DNA from: Sanderia malayensis
Lineage: Eukaryota; Cnidaria; Scyphozoa; Semaeostomeae; Pelagiidae
NCBI GenBank assembly: GCA_013076295.1
Contig: RQOL01000718.1
Span: 3,038,001-3,102,000 of the forward strand
DNA length: 64,000 nt
Direction of reading: 5' to 3'
Made by a program: the position numbers and the translations under genes. The notes under the pieces were generated by a model that made no database searches, was not told the origin of the DNA, and was given only the letters and a program-made list of their open reading frames with translations. Of the stretch, positions 12,897 through 30,663 are shown piece after piece (position 1 is the first letter of the stretch; each line of letters begins with the position of its first letter).

Positions 12897-14817
12897 TTAT
12901 TCAAATTGTTCATATTGAAAATCTCCGTAAGCAATGCTGTAATGGACGATATACGAAGGAAGGATGTGATGAGAGTTGAAGATGACAACTTCTTTACCAT
13001 CTGGAGACATGTGTGAATCATGACCCTGACGCAGTGAGTCCCCTTGGATTATATACTTGCATCTAAAGACTTTGCCAGGAAGAACTTGACATAATAGCAA
13101 CTTGCTTGAATCTCGAATGTAGTTCATAGAATATTTCGGATACTCACTGAAATATACGCCTTTGCCATACCAACCTAATAATACAGATATTTGCAGTCAC
13201 TAACAAACAAAATATAACAGGAATTGCAATGGTCTTCAAAATAAACATTGTAGCAATTGCCACAGATGATTCTAATGAATGCAAATACACATTTAAAACA
13301 CAATACACATCATGATAACAATAAGCTTACCAGGATCAGTAGCATGTTGGAAACCTGGTTCTCCAGGCACTCGAAAGCCAGATTCACAAATAGATTCAAT
13401 GTTCTTCTCATTTGTTCCATGGAATCCAAGAACTGGCAGTGACGCATCAACACCTCGAATATCCCTCAGCTTTGCTCTTGCCTTCTTAAATTGGTTTATC
13501 AAACAGGGCTGAACAACGTATTCTACTTTTGTCACCTTGTATGCGCTACCTGCTGGCAAGAGTCTATAGAACTGTGACTCTACAAAAAAGACATATCCAT
13601 TGTCCACATAAATTGACCCAGTCAGTCAGACACAATTATTAAGCAAGCCACCCCAACTCCAAATAAGCTCCCACCTAATAATTGATTTCACAAATAAGCC
13701 CCTATGAACTCAACTATACTACTTCATAGTACATTGAAAGTGTCTGAGAATAGTCAAAAGTCATAATACCTGCAAGACGAAAATGAATCTGTGCTGCAGA
13801 ATCTTCTTGATAATTCCTCTCAGGATAAAGTGGAAAATAAACTAAGCTATTTTCCTTCATAGCATTAGCCTCACCATCAACCATTAGTGAATTTTTATCC
13901 AGTTTGGCTCTCAGTGTTTCCAGCTGCTCAGTTTTATCTTTGAGTACTTCTTCTGTGTCACTGAGCTTCTTCATTAAATTCTGCTTGATTTCAAATGCTC
14001 TTCTAATCAGGTCCTTTCTCTGATCCTCAGAAAGTGCTGAGTATGATCGGAGTATACTTGGTCCTCTGCTCAATATTGTATCCTTTCTCATGATGCTGAA
14101 ATGCAAGCATGCAACATGCATTTATTACAATGCTTGTGCCTTAAACCTATGAAATCAAATTATCTTATGAGCCATCTCCTGGATTCCCAGATCTCCATCA
14201 GCTTGATGGGCTATGGAATTTATTGATTGATAAGATTTAGACTTCATCAAATTACATTTAATTTGCTATATCATCCACTTCTATCAATAATTAATTATTA
14301 ATGCTTTTATGGATTGAATAAATAATTAAAAAGCACACCTATCAAGTCCTGTCGTTCTTTTTTCAATCATGACTTCGCTTTTTTCGTCGTTGTTATTAGC
14401 ACTTGGGGAATAATTAGCAGCATCCTCATTATTTTGTTGGGTATATGTTGTAGTAGTGACTTCTTTAGAAGAATTAGGAATTATAATCCTATCGGTTATA
14501 TCTTTTTCTTTTAACTCATATCTTTTTACTAAAGGAGTCACTTCGCTGCTGTTTTCAGACTTGGTTGGATGGTAAAATAATGCAAAATGTAGAAGATTTC
14601 TATCGAAGCAATTCGCACCATTTTTGCATGGTGGAAGGTTGGCCTCGTCTGGACCTAATTTTCGTTGTTTATGCTTGTATTTCCTGAGATGATTTGAATC
14701 GCGTCTGAAGCAGAATGATCCATAAAAACACATTTCTCTATCATCGTTGTCGTCATCTTCCTCTTCTTTTAGTTTTTGCCGTTTTCTTGGAATAACTTCT
14801 TGTTTAGCAAAAGCCAT
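12897..14817 (-). CDS. PBZ zinc-finger protein with C-terminal PARP (ADP-ribosyltransferase) catalytic domain
   Basis: Four exons (14817-14339, 14095-13770, 13579-13331, 13174-12897) give a 443-residue protein. Residues 28-50 (MCFYGSFCFRRDSNHLRKYKH) and about 62-83 (PPCKNGANCFDR, then FALFYHP) are PBZ-like C-C-H-H fingers of the APLF type, which bind poly(ADP-ribose). Residues about 165-235 are a basic helical segment. From about 265 there is a PARP catalytic domain: LGFHGTNEKNIESICESGF supplies the NAD-binding histidine, WYGKGVYFSEYPKYS the tyrosine, and the final strand reads LPSYIVHY. In poly-ADP-ribosylating PARPs a glutamate occupies the place of this serine (NEYIVY), so the triad looks like H-Y-S, which predicts mono-ADP-ribosylation or weak activity. 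The N-terminus carries an acidic run and a basic RKRQK, consistent with a nuclear protein. A reader of poly(ADP-ribose) is fused to a writer. The gene faces PASK head-to-head. Confidence 0.87.
13636..13702. repeat. Copy of the dispersed 'AATAAGCCCC' repeat
   Basis: Two phrases, AAATAAGCTCCCACC and AAATAAGCCCCTATG, lie in the PARP-gene intron between 13580 and 13769. They match the reverse complement of the repeat at 9228-9300 and the copy near 47790-47826. Confidence 0.4.
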
Positions 14818-16006
14818 TTTGAGTCCATAGCGGAGAATCTTTGACGCATTTATATCCAGGGTCTGTCTGGTGTGAAAATCAGGGTTAGGGATCGGGTCAC
14901 AGGGTTAGGGCAGGTGGGTGTGCATGCGCAGTAGCATATATAGGCTACTGCGCAGGATGATCTGTGACGTATAGATAGGCACAGCGTATGGTGTGAGGAT
15001 TAGGGTTGGGGTTAGGGTTAGGGTTAGGGTTAGGGTTAGGGTTAGTGTGGCCTAAAGGTGGTGTGCATGCGCAGTAGCATGTATGGGCCACTGCGCAGGA
15101 GAATCTGTGACATATAGATATGCACAGTGTATGGTGTGAGGATTAGGGTTGGGGTTAGGGTAGGGGTTAGGGTTAGGGTTAGGGTTGGGGTTAGGGTTAG
15201 CGTTAGGGTTAGTGTGGCCTAAAGGTGGTGTGCATGCGCAGTAGCATGTATAGGCCACTGCGCAGGATGATCTGTGACGTATAGATATGCACAGTGTATG
15301 GTGTGAGGCTTAGGGTTGGGGTTAGGGGTTAGGGTCAGGGTTAGTGTGGCCTAAAGGTGGTGTGCATGCGCAGTAGCATATATAGGCCACTGCGCAGGAG
15401 AATCTGTCACGTATGGATAGGCACAGCGTATGGTGTGAGGATTAGGGTTGGGGTTAGGGTTAGGGTTAGGGTTTGGGTTAGGATCAGGGTTAGGGTTAGT
15501 GCGGCCTAAAGGTGGGTGTGCATGCGCAGTGGCATAAATAGGCTACTGCGCAGGAGAATTTATAAAGTACGGAACGGAATACGGGGTGAAAGGGAACGAT
15601 ACGGGATTACTAAAATTACTAAAAAACGAACTGAAAATAAAAAGTCGGATATATTTTTGTTTGAAAAGATAACTATAAGATAAATATAACTAAAAACAAT
15701 ATAAAATGCAATTCGAACTATATAATTTGGCTTTTATAATTTTGTCCATTATGGCGAGGGATACACCTGCCACCATTCTGTAAAAAAAATATATTTGCCC
15801 CATCATATTCCTTTTCTCATATTTTCTTGCGTTCCGTACTTTAGTAGGAGCGAGCCCAGGTGGTGGCTGCTATTCATAAATTGTTATCAAAACAACCAAG
15901 ATGCCGTACGTGAAATGTTTCTAATATTGCTGTAATACATAATTTTGCAAATTTATCATCTGTTGAATGTTATTCTCGTGGTTTCGATGCTCGACATCAC
16001 AACATT
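14818..16006. promoter_or_regulatory. Shared divergent promoter region of the PBZ-PARP gene and PASK
   Basis: The start codons of the two genes point away from each other and lie 1,190 bp apart. The middle is filled by the TTAGGG satellite array. The remaining unique DNA (about 15557-16006) is AT-rich on the PASK side. I see no convincing TATA box. The call as a promoter rests on gene geometry. Confidence 0.45.
14876..15556. repeat. Interstitial TTAGGG-containing satellite, five units with hairpin cores
   Basis: Five units of roughly 130-170 bp repeat head to tail. Each unit has a TTAGGG/TTGGGG telomere-like run of variable length, a GTGGCCTAAAGGTGG box, and an inverted-repeat core beginning TGCGCAGT and ending ACTGCGCA. 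A CAGGA(T/G)(G/A)A box and an 'ACAG(C/T)GTATGGTGTGAGG' box follow. Cores start at 14925, 15068, 15235, 15367 and 15523. The first is a perfect 11-bp stem (TGCGCAGTAGC / GCTACTGCGCA) around an 8-bp loop. The array sits between the divergent PARP and PASK genes, so it is not a chromosome end. A sister array lies at 49125-49770. Confidence 0.9.
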
Positions 16007-24421
<8,415 letters not shown>

Positions 24422-24976
24422 GCCATTTCATCCTTATCAACGCTTTAGTATTTATTATAACAATGTTAGCTGTATCACGTTCTGACAATATTTAATTTTG
24501 GTAAAGATATTGTCCATTGCACTCTTGTTTTGTTTTACTTTATTTAACAATATATAATAGATTTTATTATATATTTATTAGCTAAGTTCCAATAAGATAT
24601 AATCTACTTTGGCTGTTAACCTTTTAGCTTCAAAGTTTCTAAGTTATTCTCAAGATACAAAGCAAAGTATATATAACTTATTTTAATCAACTAAGATGTT
24701 TAAAAAGATGTAACGTATAGTATCAAAAGGTATAGATTCTAGTCTCTTTATGGCATAAGCTTATGAATTCAAACGCTCTAAGTTTTTATTCTTTTTTGGC
24801 TTCCTCTTATTTTGCCAACTTGGACCATTATTTTGTAAAAAGCTGTCCTTATTGTCTCCAAATGTTGCAGGTCCAAAAATTATTTGGTGTGCATAAAAGA
24901 GTCCTGGAACTAGCGCGAAACTCTCACTGAAGCACAGGGACGCAAAGTGTAATGTGTAATGTAGCAGCAACACGTG
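24422..24976. other. PASK 3' flank up to the MITE target site
   Basis: AT-rich sequence follows the PASK stop codon and probably carries its 3' UTR. A fragment at 24931-24950 (AGCACAGGGACGCAAAGTGT) matches the inverted-repeat family at 63061-63146. No gene is seen. The minus-strand frame 24761-24988 runs into the MITE and has no support. Confidence 0.45.
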
Positions 24977-25417
24977 CAGGGTTGCCATATTGGCTTTTTC
25001 TAAGCCAAATTCCAGAAATTTGGCTTTTTTGAAAAGTGGTTGGCTTAGAAAAATTGATTTGGCTTAGAGCTGAAATTTGGCTTAATTTGGCTTTTTCCAG
25101 AAAGTTGGCTTAATTAAGCTAATTTGAATGTTCAAGGCCGCTGTTGTAAGGATTTTCAGTATTGGAAAGGATGTTCAGGTTGTTCAATGCAGAAAAATTG
25201 CACACGGGAGGCTCGATTTATGGGTGAAACTGTCCGCATTCTTTGAACTATGAACAATCATGTGATACTTCTTTTGTTCTCTTGTGTCTTGATGACATCA
25301 TCACAGCCTCGTTTTCAGATTCTATTGTTTTTCAACCTCATTTTCAAATTTGGCTTAATTTGGCTTTATTTTATCACCCATTTGGCTTAGCGGGCTAACT
25401 GACATCTGGCAACCCTG
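24977..25417. mobile_element. hAT-type MITE (441 bp) with perfect 8-bp target-site duplication
   Basis: The element starts CAGGGTTGCCA and ends TGGCAACCCTG, a perfect 11-bp terminal inverted repeat. It is flanked on both sides by AACACGTG (24969-24976 and 25418-25425), an 8-bp target-site duplication, which is the hAT superfamily signature. The interior has no coding frame but is built of many copies of AATTTGGCTT and TTGGCTTA in its outer parts. It ends 17 bp upstream of the PDCD2L start codon. Confidence 0.92.
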
Positions 25418-25434
25418 AACACGTGGTCGCAGAA

Positions 25435-27167
25435 ATGGCTGCCTCTGTAGTACTTTTGGGCCTAGCAGATTCTATTATCAGTCTTCAAGACGAGGAGAAT
25501 GTTACGTGGCAAACAAATAAATTTGGTGGCAAAGCTGTGAGTCATATTTCAAATAGCAGTATATTTACTTTATACTTTGCTGCATGATAGATTGTAGGTT
25601 GTAGAACAACATTGACGAACAGAGCTATTATTTGGTTTGGTTGGGGGAAGATTAAGATTAGGCCAACAACAAGAAGACACGCCTACTTTTCTCTGCTGTT
25701 TTTTTATTATTATCACTCTGGAAGAATATTCATGAAAATTATTTTTCCTATTTCAGAATTGGATGGAAGAATGTTTTCCTGATAGTCATCCGCTTTGTGA
25801 TAATTGTCAGAGTTCACTATACCACGTTTCTCAAATCTATTGCCCTTTGATTGGTTCTGAATACCACAGAACAGTGAATATATTTGGTTGCATGTCGATT
25901 GACTGTCAAAATAAAGCTTCAAGGTTAATGCTTTTGCCAATTTTATTCCTACCTAGTACATTCTTCTCATCTAAAGCCTTGCAGAAATGTTTGATATCAT
26001 TAAGAAGTGTGATTGTATTTCAGTTGGAAGGTCTTGCGAAGCCAATGCAAAGAGAAGCCTTTTGTTGATTCAGCCAATCATATTGCAGCAAGGGATGATA
26101 GTGGGTCAGGGGAATTATCTTGGTGCCAAGGAGCCGATGATTGGGGCGAGTGAGTAATATTTGTATTTCACATATTAAATTAGAATTACAATGCCTTGAG
26201 TCATCTTGGTAGTTGGGAATTGCGGAGCGTGATCTTGATGCGCTGCGAAAAAGGTGCTGTTGTTATGACGACACGATGAGATGAGAGATACAAGTGAGAA
26301 ATTTGACCCAGTAGGGCTTGTTAGTGTTCCTCAGTTTCTGATGTTTGTTTTGAATATATTGACATGCTGGATTGTATTTATTGCAACAGAGAAGCAAGCA
26401 ATGTCGAAAACGTGAGTGCGATGTTTGAAGATCTGCGCGTAACTCAGGCGACGACAAAAAACGATGCTGAAAATGAGCCCCCACTAATAGACGAAGATGT
26501 TGCCAAATCTCGCACGCAACAATTGCAAGGATTATCTGATCGTGTGCCTTGTTTTGATGCATATTACATACACGTTGTTGACGAACCGCGAGCTGATTCT
26601 GATGAATGTTATAAATATGAGCAGTCCTTGTTGAAGGAGTATGAGAAACGTGAAGGTTTATTGGTCGAAAATCTAAATTCGTTGTCAGATAATAACAAAG
26701 AGAAATACGAAAAGCGCCACATTGCTGATGGAGATAAAGACTTTCATCGTTTTCAAAAGCGAATTAAACGCTGTCCGTTGCAATGCTTGCGATACGAATT
26801 CAATGGAAGCCCGTTAAAATTTTCCAACATTGCGTATCTCAGCTGTCAGTTTGATGATGTTCCGGTTTGCTCAAACTGCCAATCCGTCCGGGTGTTTGAA
26901 ATGCAGCTCATGCCCGCGTTATCATCGATCTTGCGCGTATCGGAACATTCGAGTCCCGGTAAATGTTTGCAGGCATCCGAGTTAGGAACTAAAAATCCGG
27001 AAAGACATACCCGGATCGGAAATATGGAGATCGGCGCTTTATATGTATTTACTTGCAGCCAATCATGTAATAGGATTGACAGCGGAATATCAAAACCAGT
27101 AGACGAATATATCATACTTCAGTGTTTGCCTGATCACACACATGTAGAAAAAGCTTTTAATGCATAA
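25435..27167 (+). CDS. PDCD2L: Programmed cell death 2-like protein (PDCD2L)
   Basis: Exons 25435-25536, 25757-25923, 26024-26149 and 26390-27167 give 390 residues. The N-terminus has the PDCD2L opening (VLLGLADSII) and NKFGGKA followed by NWMEECFPDSHPLCDNCQSS, the first zinc-binding cysteine cluster. HRTVNIFGCMSIDCQNKA and SWKVLRSQCKEK carry further conserved cysteines. The C-terminal exon has CPLQCLRYEFNGSPL, VPVCSNCQSVRVFEMQLMPA and MEIGALYVFTCSQSC, typical of the PDCD2_C domain. PDCD2-family proteins act as chaperones for ribosomal protein uS5 and small-subunit assembly. The ATG at 25435 gives the conserved N-terminus directly. The 5' UTR must be very short or include the MITE. It converges with the orphan gene, whose stop lies about 80 bp downstream. 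Confidence 0.93.
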
Positions 27168-27247
27168 TAATTGTAATAATTATGATAATTATGATAATGA
27201 AGTACGAATACTCTGGGTTGATCTCAGTTGTTAAACACGTGTTAGTT

Positions 27248-28171
27248 TTATAGCTGTATAGATGGTTTGAGTTTCAAGTTTCTTGGGTCTCGTAAGGTCC
27301 ATGGTTTGAATGAATGAATCTTAGAATCCAATGAAGCTGACTTTGAGTAAATCCATGAAGCATCAATGTTGTTACTTCTGATTCTATCCATCTGATGAGC
27401 TTGGCTTTTTCTCATCAGCTCCTCCAATCTTTTGATGCATTCTGCTGATGTTTTCGTCATTTGCAATGCTTGTCCGTTTCTTTTTTCAACATTGAACTTA
27501 TGTTGTTGTTGTTGTTGGATGGATGATGAGACTGCTTTGATTTTATCAGGACATTGTTTCACAAGGCGAAGATCTTCATTTATACCATCTATTAATCTTT
27601 TCATCTGCAAAGATGTTTGCCTGCTGCTATTTTCAGATATCGTGACTGTCTCACTGGTGCGAGCTCTTTCTTTCCCTGTTTTCCTCTTCGTTGCAATTAT
27701 GTCGCTGTTTATTGTTTTTCTCGCCGTTGCGCAAGTTCTCGCTCGACTCCATCTCTTCATTTCACTGCCGTACAAAACATTGTTACTTGCAGAAGTTGCC
27801 ACCCACTCGCTTTGGCTTGTATTAACATTAATGAAAGTCTTGGGGGATATTTTATGGAACCGTCGATTCAGGAGAGCTTGGCTTTCTGTGCTGTTAAATG
27901 TCTCAGTGCTCTTCGAATCTGCGTTGCTCTTCGAATCTGCGTTGCTCTTCGAATCTGCGTTGCTCTTCAAAACATACGAAGCAGCTTTCCCATTGTTTTT
28001 GCTGCATTCTTGCTGCATTCTCTCGTGTTGCCGTGAGACTTTGGCGCTCTGCTTCAACTTTTTTCTGAATTTATTTGCCAGGTCAGCCTGCGAACATGTA
28101 ATCTGTGAGACTTGCAAATCTCTGTGTGCTTCGATGGCAAGCAGATATCTTGTTGTTTGTACACTGTTCAT
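27248..28171 (-). CDS. Intronless gene for an unrecognised basic, helical protein with SNADSK repeats
   Basis: A single open frame encodes about 307 residues from the first ATG (MNSVQTTRYLLAIEAHRDLQ). A non-ATG extension to 28228 is possible. The protein is basic and serine/lysine-rich, with predicted helical stretches (ADLANKFRKKLKQSAKVSRQ and ECIKRLEELMRKSQAHQMDR) and a QQQQQ run. Residues about 70-86 are three tandem SNADSK hexapeptides, from an 18-bp DNA repeat at about 27913-27966. I recognise no domain. Length, lack of stops and composition unlike the opposite-strand frame support coding. The opposite-strand frame is cysteine/leucine-rich and looks like a shadow. The function is unknown; a cytoskeletal or ciliary structural role is only a guess from the helix content. 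It may also be an exon of a longer spliced gene. Confidence 0.62.
   Translation of the reverse strand: MNSVQTTRYLLAIEAHRDLQVSQITCSQADLANKFRKKLKQSAKVSRQHERMQQECSKNNGKAASYVLKSNADSKSNADSKSNADSKSTETFNSTESQALLNRRFHKISPKTFINVNTSQSEWVATSASNNVLYGSEMKRWSRARTCATARKTINSDIIATKRKTGKERARTSETVTISENSSRQTSLQMKRLIDGINEDLRLVKQCPDKIKAVSSSIQQQQQHKFNVEKRNGQALQMTKTSAECIKRLEELMRKSQAHQMDRIRSNNIDASWIYSKSASLDSKIHSFKPWTLRDPRNLKLKPSIQL
27905..27970. repeat. 18-bp tandem repeat inside the orphan gene
   Basis: The unit GCTCTTCGAATCTGCGTT recurs about three and a half times without interruption and encodes SNADSK on the minus strand. Near-identity of the copies points to recent expansion by slippage. Confidence 0.85.
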
Positions 28172-28942
28172 TGTTAAACGTTTTAGTGTGGCAACAAACT
28201 TTCGACTCTTGCTTAAACTCTTTAGCAAGCGTTTAGTGTTGAAAATTCTACACTCGTTTCGCTACTACAATTTTTGCGATGCATGCATTGCAATACGAAA
28301 GGCGAGGTCTATTTGCCTTTCGTATTGCATTTAGCAATAGTTTGAGTATATTTATCTTCAGTTTAGGATCGACCAGCTGAGAAACAAAGGATTTGAAGAT
28401 TTGAGAACGAATCATTTCACCTCTCTTTGTTCAGGTTGCTAGACTTTGCTTGTTGTTGTCAATGGCCGAAATTCACCTGTAAACCTAATATCTTAAAGAG
28501 TTGCGGCGGCTATTACTGCTCAAGATGTTCTTTGCGTTGAAGTTTCTAAGCTTGCGTGCAGAGATGAATGGTCATTTGTCACGTGGTCGAACAGGTGGAC
28601 ACAGATAATAAACTCAATGGTAATCAACCAAAATGTGATGATATCAGTAATTTCTGTGATTAAGTACTTGCAGCTCAAGAACGACGTTGATGATTATGAT
28701 AACGATGTGTGTTTAAATTGTGAGCTGGATGGAGCTACAACGGTAGATAAAAGTCTTGGATACTTAAACGAGCTTTGGTCGGGTTTACAAGGGTCCCAAA
28801 GACTTTCATGTAACATAAAATGTTTACGAAAAGCGAATGCTATATATAACCATAATATTAACTATTTACAGCCAACTAAGATATCAACCTAATATTAGAT
28901 ACAAGAAATGAAATAGAACAATTTAATTCGCAAGTCACTTTT
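28172..28942. other. Intergenic stretch between the orphan gene and DNAJC27
   Basis: About 770 bp hold the orphan gene's promoter and the DNAJC27 3' UTR. A short palindrome, GCAATACGAAAGGCGAGGTCTATTTGCCTTTCGTATTGC, lies at 28289-28327 just upstream of the orphan gene. The plus-strand frame at 28617-28892 has no domain or splice support. Confidence 0.5.
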
Positions 28943-30250
28943 CTACAGTTTCAAGATGCTCGATCTTGCATTGGCTAAGATTTTGAAAGCTTCTTCTGTT
29001 CCAGGGGCGGCACTCTTGTCCGGATGCAGCAAAACTGCCAGCCTCCTGTACGCTTTGTTGACTTCATCGCTACGAGAGCCAAAACGAGGCACGAGTGAAT
29101 GTCATTGGTTATGATTACACATTGACAAGACTGGGGTGCAGTGTGAATTGTGTATATACGTACCTTGTTGCGCCAGGTCGTAACCCCAGTCGATCGAAAT
29201 TATCCTTGCCATTCTTCAACTGTCTTATCGCCTCTATGTGCTCCTTCGTATAACCCAATGCCATGCTTCCTAATTTTGGTTTTCCCCCGTGTTCTATTGT
29301 ATGCACCATTGCACCAAAAAGAATCTAAAAACAATTGAATTGAATTGCATCAAATAGCACCAAATAGAGGCCAGCGTCAAATAGAGACTATTATTACCTC
29401 ACTACTTATAAAGAGCTTCATATGCTGATACCTTGAACATATCTTGTATTCCATCTCCACTTTGCGCTGATGTTTCAAAATATAGAAATCCTTTACTTTC
29501 CGCCCATAACCTGCCTTCGCTTTCATTTACTTTCCTACTTGAGATTGTGTCCGTTTTATTGGCACATACTGCAAATACAATGTCATCAACTTCCCTCTGA
29601 TTGCTAACTTCTGTTTTTAATTCATCCAGCCAACCTTCCAAGGCATCAAATGTGTCTCTTCGAGTGACGTCATAAACAAGCAAGGCTCCTTGTGTATCCT
29701 TGTAGAACTCGTTTCTTACCTGGAAGTTAAAATAATATCAATCATCATCATAATCATCACGCGTTGTCGTAATATAGGAATGGAACTGGTTATTACCTCA
29801 TAGAAAAAAGGATGTCCTGCCATGTCAAATATATTCACTTTCAGGCTCCTTTCACCCGATTTAACCCTGCAGAGAAACATGTTTTAATGCTGTTAGAAAA
29901 TGATGTGGTGATTAATGTGCGATCATGCGATCAAGTCAGATTTGTTTATGTTAAAAGTCGTCCTTACTTTGTAACTCCGTAGTCTATGCCAATTGTTGCC
30001 ATGTATTTTGAGACGAACCTCTTTTCACAATATCTTTTAATAATGCAGCTCTGTTGAAAAAGATCACGTGACTATTTTAAATGTCGAGATTGGTTACCAA
30101 ATTGATCTCTACTCCACCAACGCTTAGTTGCTTGGAGTAGAACTTCTTGTTGGTAGCGTACAAATGAGTTATGTAGGTAGATATTACCTTTCCAACCTCC
30201 GCATTACCCATGCTGATTAATTTGACTCTAAGTGTGCTTGAATTTTTCAT
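28943..30250 (-). CDS. DNAJC27: DNAJC27 (RBJ): Ras-like GTPase with C-terminal J domain
   Basis: Six exons (30250-30188, 30050-29968, 29866-29797, 29719-29432, 29324-29164, 29069-28943) join in phase to 263 residues, close to the human 273. The GTPase part has the P-loop ISMGNAEVGKSC, the switch segment SKYMATIGIDYGVTK, DMAGHPFFYEVRNEF (the DxxG motif as DMAG), ANKTD (the N/TKxD site as NKTD) and ETSAQ. The C-terminus is a J-domain fragment: DEVNKAYRRLAVLLHPDKS with the HPD tripeptide that stimulates Hsp70 ATPase. In vertebrates the protein influences MEK/ERK signalling. The start is fixed by a single ATG 9 codons before the GTPase core. It lies head-to-head with CFAP96, 413 bp apart. Confidence 0.95.
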
Positions 30251-30663
30251 TATATTTGAATTATTCTGCGTGTATGTGTGATCAATGTAGAGGTTCTCAG
30301 GAATTACGTTAAGCGATCCTCCAAGGTTTATGGGCTTTATTCTCAAACTGTTTCAATCAAGCTCACCTCTGGTGACTCCAGGGATAGCGAATCAATATTT
30401 AAGCGTCATGTTGCTTGTTTAATCACTAATGAGTGCTGTAAACATATTTCAAACTGCCTTCCAGCAAAATGACAGGCCACAGTAGTCCGCCATGTTTGTT
30501 TACATTGTCTCTAAAGTTTGAAACCGAGGCTTTGCGAAAATGTCTTTCTCTTTCATTGCCTTGGAAACAAAACAGAATATCAATAATAATCAAGCTGAGT
30601 AAATAAATATTTAGAGGAGAAACTAACGAAAGAAGAGTTTAATGAGAAGAAAAATATTTCAAA
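30251..30663. promoter_or_regulatory. Divergent promoter region between DNAJC27 and CFAP96
   Basis: Only 413 bp separate the two start codons, which face opposite ways. Both transcripts must start within it or use upstream non-coding exons. No TATA box is evident. Confidence 0.5.

Noticed and set aside
15052..15258. Minus-strand frame with (NP)n repeats
   Set aside because: It is a translation of the TTAGGG repeats, with no gene signals.
14876..15556. Chromosome end (true telomere)
   Set aside because: Conserved genes continue on both sides and the TTAGGG runs are short and interrupted by unit-specific sequence.
27432..28334. 300-codon plus-strand frame opposite the orphan gene
   Set aside because: Its cysteine/leucine/phenylalanine-rich composition is typical of an antisense shadow; the minus frame has more natural protein composition.
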